Shown here piece after piece: positions 14,826 through 18,920 of a DNA stretch of 18,920 nucleotides. A program made the translations under genes and the position numbers. The notes beneath the pieces were generated by a model. It was given only the letters and a program-made list of their open reading frames with translations. It made no database searches and was not told the DNA's origin. Each line of letters opens with the position of its first letter. The stretch's first letter is position 1. This DNA is from H111-94 sp034436045. Lineage in GTDB: Bacteria; Chloroflexota; Ktedonobacteria; Ktedonobacterales; Ktedonobacteraceae. The stretch is taken from the NCBI GenBank assembly GCA_034436045.1, contig DAOTVZ010000181.1, positions 1-18,920 on the forward strand, given 5' to 3'.

Positions 14826-15824
14826 GTGAACGAGCCGATCCGACTGTTGGCGCTGGGCACCATTCCCTGGCTGCGCACGCAGGCGCTTTACCATGCTCTG
14901 GCAGCCGTGATGACAGAGGATACCCCTGATACACTCATCCTGGCTCGCACGCGGGAACCCTATGTATGCATCGGCTATCATCAGTCGGTGCATACGCTGC
15001 TTGACCGCGTGGCCTGTCGCGCCGCAGGCTTGCCCATTGTCAGACGGCGTATGGGGGGTGGCACGACCTATCTCGATCAAAATCAGCAGTTTTACCAGTG
15101 TGTCTTTCACCATAAGCGCCTGCCGTTCCGCATTGATGAGGTGTATGCGCACCTGCTTGCCGCTCCGGTGGCTGTGTTACACAATCTGGGCTTACCTGCT
15201 GAGCTACGTGACGGGAATGAGATCGAAGTCGCTGGACGGCGCATTGCTGGCACAGGCGGCGGACGCATCGGTGAGGCAATGGTCGTGGTTGGTAACATCT
15301 TGCTGGATTTTGATTATGCCATGATGGCACGGGTCTGGCGTGTGCCGTCAGAAGACTTTCGCCGCTGTGCCTATCAGGCTATGCAGCAGTGCATCACAAC
15401 GTTATGGAGTAGTCTCCCGCAGCCTGTCTCTGCCGATGAAGTCCAGGCGCAGCTTGCCGAGGCATATGCCTTTACCTTGAAGCGCCCGCTTGTATCCGGT
15501 TCACTGACAGAAGCGGAACAGGCAAAAGTCGCTGAGGTGGAAGAAATGTTGACCTCTGAATCATGGCTGTATCTCCACTCACAGGATGAAGACGAACCGC
15601 TACAGAACCTAAAAATTTCGCTGGCGGCCTTTGTTCATACTGAAGAGGTAAGAGTGGATAGAACGCTCGTTAACGTCACATTCTTTGTTCACAATGGTGT
15701 GATCGAGCAAGCTATCTTAACCGGCGATCTAGGACGGGAGAAAAAGTGCCAGTTAGAAAACAGACTGGTCGGCGTTTCCTTAAAGGACTGGCATGAAGTC
15801 GTCCACAATAGTTCGGTGTGTTGA
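14826..15824 (+). CDS. Lipoate-protein ligase family protein, third copy lacking the catalytic lysine
   Basis: This 332-residue protein is a paralogue of the first ligase (shared PWLxxQ, EPYVCIGYHQ and GEAMVVVG blocks) with the loop RRRMGGGTTYLD near residues 73-84. At the position of the catalytic lysine it reads GRRIAGTGGG, with R139 in place of K. The C-terminal accessory domain is also degenerate: the usual GGL and GDFF blocks are reduced to SLAAF and TGDLG. It may be inactive, regulatory, or a transferase that does not need ATP activation. It uses GTG 14826, ten bases after AGGAG and two bases after the lipS2-like stop, so it is co-expressed with the synthase pair. It ends the lipoate cassette. 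Confidence 0.82.
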   Translation: MNEPIRLLALGTIPWLRTQALYHALAAVMTEDTPDTLILARTREPYVCIGYHQSVHTLLDRVACRAAGLPIVRRRMGGGTTYLDQNQQFYQCVFHHKRLPFRIDEVYAHLLAAPVAVLHNLGLPAELRDGNEIEVAGRRIAGTGGGRIGEAMVVVGNILLDFDYAMMARVWRVPSEDFRRCAYQAMQQCITTLWSSLPQPVSADEVQAQLAEAYAFTLKRPLVSGSLTEAEQAKVAEVEEMLTSESWLYLHSQDEDEPLQNLKISLAAFVHTEEVRVDRTLVNVTFFVHNGVIEQAILTGDLGREKKCQLENRLVGVSLKDWHEVVHNSSVC

Positions 15825-16053
15825 AAAAGGCGGCTTGTGGAACGCTCATAGGCCAATTAACAGGATGAGCTTGTGATACAGCAGGGGCAAGATGACTTGC
15901 TTTGAATATTCGATTGTGCGAAAATACTGGATAAGGAGATTTTTTCTACCATTTTGACTGGTGATAAATGTGCTAGCCTGATGTAAGGAACATGAGCAGA
16001 GATAGCTGTGAATGTTGCTATAGGCAGTGCGAAGGGATAATAGCTAATCGATT
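15825..16053. other. Intergenic region between the third ligase and the arsR-type gene
   Basis: The 229 bases hold no gene that I can support. There is a weak 6-bp inverted repeat (GCTCAT 15844-15849 with ATGAGC 15865-15870) without a T-run, so no clear terminator. A TTGACT at 15955-15960 has only poor -10 candidates. AATGTGCTA at 15967-15975 repeats part of the palindrome before the NfeD gene on the opposite strand. GATAAT at 16036-16041 lies close to the regulator start and could serve a very short leader. A perfect 10-bp palindrome TAATCGATTA (16045-16054) touches the start codon. Confidence 0.4.
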
Positions 16054-16410
16054 ATGGATAAAGAATTTTACCGGCGGCATGCCGAACTTTGCTCCGTTTT
16101 TGCCAATCCACTACGTCTGGAACTGCTTCAGTTGTTGAGTGAGCGTGGGGAATGTAGCGTTGGCGATCTGGCAGAAGCGACGGGAGTACGCATGGCGAAT
16201 CTCTCGCAACATCTTGCCGTGATGCGCGCTACCAGTATTGTAAACTCGCGCCGTGAAGGTGTCACTGTCTATTATAGCCTTGCTGATCCGCGCATCATGC
16301 AGGCTTTTAATATCATTACCGAGATACTCATGGGTCAATTAGACCGCGACGAGAAACTGCGGCAGAAACTTATGCTGCGCCACCAGGACTCTAATGCGAT
16401 AGCCGAGTAA
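16054..16410 (+). CDS. ArsR/SmtB-family transcriptional regulator with two cysteines
   Basis: A 118-residue winged-helix protein of the ArsR family: the N-terminal helix ANPLRLELLQLL, the recognition region SVGDLAEATGVRMANLSQHLAVMR, and a wing REGVTVYYSL. Its only cysteines are C13 and C34. ArsR regulators of sulfur-oxidation loci (sHdrR and SoxR types) sense sulfane sulfur through a cysteine pair, so this could be the local regulator, although positions here differ from what I recall for sHdrR. The start ATG 16054 has no good ribosome site; GAAGGG lies 17 bases upstream, and an in-frame TAA at 16045 excludes a longer form. Weak initiation or a near-leaderless message is likely. Targets may include the lipoate/sHdr genes or the downstream NfeD operon. 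Confidence 0.85.
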   Translation: MDKEFYRRHAELCSVFANPLRLELLQLLSERGECSVGDLAEATGVRMANLSQHLAVMRATSIVNSRREGVTVYYSLADPRIMQAFNIITEILMGQLDRDEKLRQKLMLRHQDSNAIAE

Positions 16411-16541
16411 TTTCCAGTGAATTTGCGGCCTGACACGCGGCTTGTTGAGCCTGATAAAAAGTGACCTTGCTCAGAACTCGCTCTTAGGATGGTAGTTCGT
16501 TAAATTTCTTCAGTTACGGCAAATTCTGATCTCATCCAGAC
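16411..16541. other. Intergenic stretch upstream of the NfeD promoter
   Basis: These bases between the regulator stop and the -35 box contain no ORF or hairpin with a T-run that I can support. They separate the regulator from the NfeD promoter, so the two are probably transcribed independently despite sharing the strand. Confidence 0.4.
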
Positions 16542-16570
16542 TTGACAGAGCAATAACAACGTGCTATAGT
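16542..16570 (+). promoter_or_regulatory. Sigma-70-type promoter of the nfeD-stomatin operon
   Basis: TTGACA at 16542-16547 and TATAGT at 16565-16570 are separated by exactly 17 bases, a full match to the -35 consensus and a 5-of-6 match to the -10. It faces the NfeD gene, whose start is 100 bases downstream. It is the strongest promoter sequence seen in the window. Confidence 0.82.
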
Positions 16571-16589
16571 TAGCATAGCACATTGTTAT
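16553..16589. promoter_or_regulatory. Operator-like palindrome over the -10 box
   Basis: Arms ATAACAACGTGCTAT (16553-16567) and ATAGCACATTGTTAT (16575-16589) are inverted copies with 14 of 15 bases matching and a 7-base spacer. The palindrome starts in the promoter spacer, covers the -10 box and reaches past the expected transcription start, the usual place for a repressor site. The adjacent ArsR-family protein is the nearest candidate binder, but this is inference. A cruciform or hairpin role is less likely because most of the left arm is untranscribed. Confidence 0.75.
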
Positions 16590-16670
16590 ATCTGTTGATT
16601 GACGCCAGGCTTATGATAAGAATGAATGGCATTGAGTCCCATAGGTGTAGAGTATAAAAGGAGCAGGGAG

Positions 16671-18059
16671 ATGATACCGCGTTATTTGCGCTGGCATAGG
16701 GTATTGCTCGTCCCTTGCCTGCTGGGCCTTATTGCGCTGGTCTGCATGTGTATAGTAAGCCAGGTTGAAGCAGCAGCGCCGCATGTTGATGTGATGGTGC
16801 TGAACGGTAATATTGATCCGGCGGCGTTAAATTATCTGACCAATGCCATCTCTACCGCTGAACATGATGGCGCACAGGCGCTGGTGATTGAGATCGATAC
16901 GCCGGGGGGCGATATGAACTCGATGACGGCCATGACGAAGGCAGAACTGGCCAGTAGCGTGCCGATTGTCACTTATGTGTATCCTTCGGGCGGGCGGGCA
17001 GCTTCGGCGGGAGCGTTTGTGACCCTGGCGGCACCTGTAGCGGCGATGGCACCGGCGACGCGCATAGGGGCGGCAAGTCCCGTAACGGCTACAGGTGGCG
17101 ATATTGGTGAGACGCTCAAGAAAAAGATTGAGAACGACCTATCCAGCGCTATGAGCAGCTTCCAGCGCCGCTATGGGCGCAACGCAGACGCGGCGGTGGC
17201 GATGGTGACAAATGCCAGTTCTTATGACGATGCCACAGCGATTAAGCTGCATATCGTCGATCTTGGTGCGCCCAATCTGGCGGCTTTGCTTGCAGCGGTC
17301 AATGGGAAGACGGAGCCGGTAGACAATGGCGCTCACACTGTTATGCTACATACCACAGGAGACCAGGTGCAGATGCTGGGGACATCGTTCTTTGATACGT
17401 TTTATGAGTTTCTGCTTGACCCGAATGTTTCGTTCCTGCTATTTATTGTGGCGATGATAGGCATCTTTATTGAGGTGTCGCATCCAGGAGCGCTCGTTCC
17501 GGGTATTGTGGGCGCGATTGCCTTGTTATTGTTCCTGCTGTCTGCCGGGTCGCTCTCGCCTGACTGGACGGGCCTGGTGCTGATGCTGCTGGCACTGGTG
17601 TTGCTAATACTGGATGTGCGTTTACCCTCGCATGGTGTGCTAACGGTGGGTGCGGTGATCTCGTTGATTATTGGCTCGTTGCTCTTCTTTAACCATGCTA
17701 CCACGTATGGCGGACCGCAGATTCAGCCCTGGCTGATCTACTTGATGGGTGGCGTGGTTGGCGTAATTGGTTTTGTGCTGGTCACTATTATCGTGCGCGC
17801 GCAGCGTTTGCGGGTAACGACTGGCGTTGAAGGGATGATCGGAGCGACGGCGATTGCCTTGACACCGTTGTTGCCGGAGGGGCGCGTGAAGTATGCGGGC
17901 GAAAATTGGGCAGCGATTCTTGACCCGCCCGCGACCTCGGTTGATGCTGGCTCACAGGTACAGATTGTGGCGGTAGAGGGATTGCGCTTGCATGTTGTGC
18001 CTCTCCGCTCTCATCCTGCGCTTGAGCCGCTGGCTGGCTATCCTGAAAAATTGTCATAA
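16671..18059 (+). CDS. nfeD: NfeD-family membrane-bound serine protease (long form)
   Basis: Long NfeD proteins are ClpP-class membrane proteases working with stomatin partners in membrane quality control. The 462-residue protein has an N-terminal hydrophobic segment (about residues 11-33, signal or anchor), the protease domain with EIDTPGGDM and the catalytic serine S112 in AASAG, and lysines K150-K152 where the Ser-Lys dyad partner is expected. About five hydrophobic segments follow at roughly 250-385, then a C-terminal OB-fold NfeD domain (GMIGATAIALTPL and WAAIL). ATG 16671 is seven bases after AAGGAG; ATG 16626 is in frame without a good site. It is followed 26 bases later by the SPFH gene, the standard pairing. 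No direct link to the sulfur genes is visible. Confidence 0.92.
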   Translation: MIPRYLRWHRVLLVPCLLGLIALVCMCIVSQVEAAAPHVDVMVLNGNIDPAALNYLTNAISTAEHDGAQALVIEIDTPGGDMNSMTAMTKAELASSVPIVTYVYPSGGRAASAGAFVTLAAPVAAMAPATRIGAASPVTATGGDIGETLKKKIENDLSSAMSSFQRRYGRNADAAVAMVTNASSYDDATAIKLHIVDLGAPNLAALLAAVNGKTEPVDNGAHTVMLHTTGDQVQMLGTSFFDTFYEFLLDPNVSFLLFIVAMIGIFIEVSHPGALVPGIVGAIALLLFLLSAGSLSPDWTGLVLMLLALVLLILDVRLPSHGVLTVGAVISLIIGSLLFFNHATTYGGPQIQPWLIYLMGGVVGVIGFVLVTIIVRAQRLRVTTGVEGMIGATAIALTPLLPEGRVKYAGENWAAILDPPATSVDAGSQVQIVAVEGLRLHVVPLRSHPALEPLAGYPEKLS

Positions 18060-18085
18060 AGCTGTATGCCCGAAGGAGGCACACA

Positions 18086-18919
18086 ATGGAACCGATAACC
18101 CTGACTATTGTGGCAGTCATTGTGCTGATTGTGCTGTTGCTCTTTCTCTCTGCTATTCGCGTTGTGCAGCAATATGAGCGCGGTGTGATCTTTGTGCTGG
18201 GGCGTCTGGTAGGGGCAAAAGGCCCAGGTCTTTTTCTGGTGCCGCCTTTCATCTCGCGTATGACAAAGGTAGATTTGCGTATTGTGACGTTGACGGTGCC
18301 GCCGCAAGAGGTAATTACGCGCGACAACGTGACAATCAAAGTGACGGCGGTGCTGTACTTCTATGTGGTCGATCCGGCAGCGGCGGTGGTGAATGTCATG
18401 AATTACATTCAGGCAACGACACAGCTAGGGCAAACGACGTTGCGTAATGTGTTGGGTCAATCCGAACTGGACGAGCTACTATCACAGCGCAACAAGATCA
18501 ACCAGGAGTTGCAGGCAATTATTGATGAGCATACGGAGAAGTGGGGAGTAAAGGTAACGGCAGTGGAGATCAAGGATATTGAACTGCCGGTCAATATGCA
18601 GCGTGCGATGGCGAAGCAGGCCGAGGCCGAGCGTGAGAAGCGCGCGAAGATCATTCATGCTGAGGGTGAGTTTCAGGCTTCTAAGCAACTGGCGGAGGCG
18701 GCTGGTATCATCGGCTCTCAACCTAACGCGCTCCAGCTTCGTTACTTGCAAACCCTGACCGAGATTGCGGTGGAGAAAAACTCGACCATCATCTTCCCAT
18801 TGCCTATTGACCTGATTCAGCCGATGTTAGAGATTATGCAGCATCGCGCCGCGTATACGAGTAGTGAGTATCATAATGGCGCGCAGCAGCCGTTAACGGT
18901 GCCTCCGTCGCAGTTGTAA
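18086..18919 (+). CDS. Stomatin/prohibitin-like SPFH-domain membrane protein
   Basis: This 277-residue protein has one N-terminal membrane segment (about residues 5-24), then the SPFH domain (QYERGVIFVLGRL, GPGLFLVPPF, RIVTLTVPPQEVITRDNV) and a helical coiled-coil part with AEAEREKRAKIIHAEGEF near residues 177-195, as in stomatins that form membrane rings. It is the usual partner of the NfeD protease encoded just before it and is probably translated from the same message; a strong GAAGGAGG site precedes ATG 18086. The stop falls two bases before the window end, so the gene is complete and near the typical stomatin length. Confidence 0.93.
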   Translation: MEPITLTIVAVIVLIVLLLFLSAIRVVQQYERGVIFVLGRLVGAKGPGLFLVPPFISRMTKVDLRIVTLTVPPQEVITRDNVTIKVTAVLYFYVVDPAAAVVNVMNYIQATTQLGQTTLRNVLGQSELDELLSQRNKINQELQAIIDEHTEKWGVKVTAVEIKDIELPVNMQRAMAKQAEAEREKRAKIIHAEGEFQASKQLAEAAGIIGSQPNALQLRYLQTLTEIAVEKNSTIIFPLPIDLIQPMLEIMQHRAAYTSSEYHNGAQQPLTVPPSQL

Positions 18920-18920
18920 G

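Noticed and set aside
1..18920. CRISPR arrays, tRNA or rRNA genes, transposases, phage genes
   Set aside because: I looked for spaced direct repeats, cloverleaf-like segments and integrase or transposase motifs and found none.

Overview
The window is a bacterial chromosome segment of moderate GC. Almost all genes lie on the + strand with short gaps or ATGA overlaps. It carries what looks like a lipoate-linked sulfur-oxidation locus of the sHdr (sulfur-oxidising heterodisulfide-reductase-like) kind, close to the form often called type II: sHdrA, conserved hypothetical protein, HdrC-HdrB fusion, EtfB, EtfA and a membrane EtfAB:quinone oxidoreductase (EMO). The organism cannot be fixed from this stretch. 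An EMO-type quinone reductase, the NfeD-stomatin pair and GTG starts would suit a menaquinone-using lineage such as Chloroflexota or a Gram-positive relative; this is inference.

Layout. (1) 27-7171: sHdrA, hypothetical protein, HdrC-HdrB fusion, EtfB, EtfA and EMO, the proposed electron-transfer chain. The partners expected upstream (sHdrC1, sHdrB1) would lie outside the left edge. (2) 7198-9310: two GcvH-like lipoate-binding proteins (LbpA type) and a lipoate-protein ligase. A 15/16-nt inverted repeat sits between the two lbpA genes. (3) 9311-9478: a non-coding leader with an imperfect 19-bp inverted repeat that overlaps a local hairpin. (4) 9479-15824: a second cassette with a DsrE-family sulfurtransferase, a J-domain protein with an unrecognised N-terminal part, a 68-residue unknown protein, a third LbpA-like protein, a second ligase, two radical SAM enzymes (LipS1/LipS2-like lipoyl synthases) and a third, divergent ligase. 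(5) 16054-16410: an ArsR-family regulator with two cysteines. (6) 16542-18919: a near-consensus sigma-70 promoter overlapped by a 15-bp-arm palindrome, driving an NfeD-type membrane serine protease and a stomatin/SPFH protein.

How the parts may work together. By analogy with characterised sHdr systems, sulfur enters on carrier proteins such as DsrE and is processed on lipoate bound to LbpA. The lipoate is assembled in place by LipS1/LipS2 and the ligases. Electrons pass through the Hdr-like flavo/iron-sulfur proteins to EtfAB and then through EMO into the quinone pool. The locus therefore encodes its own lipoate assembly line next to the electron chain that would use it. The least familiar parts are the J-domain protein and its small neighbour, the presence of three LbpA and three ligase paralogues, a third ligase lacking the usual catalytic lysine, and an EMO whose first CCG domain has lost its cysteines. 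No tRNA, rRNA, CRISPR array, transposase or phage gene was seen.
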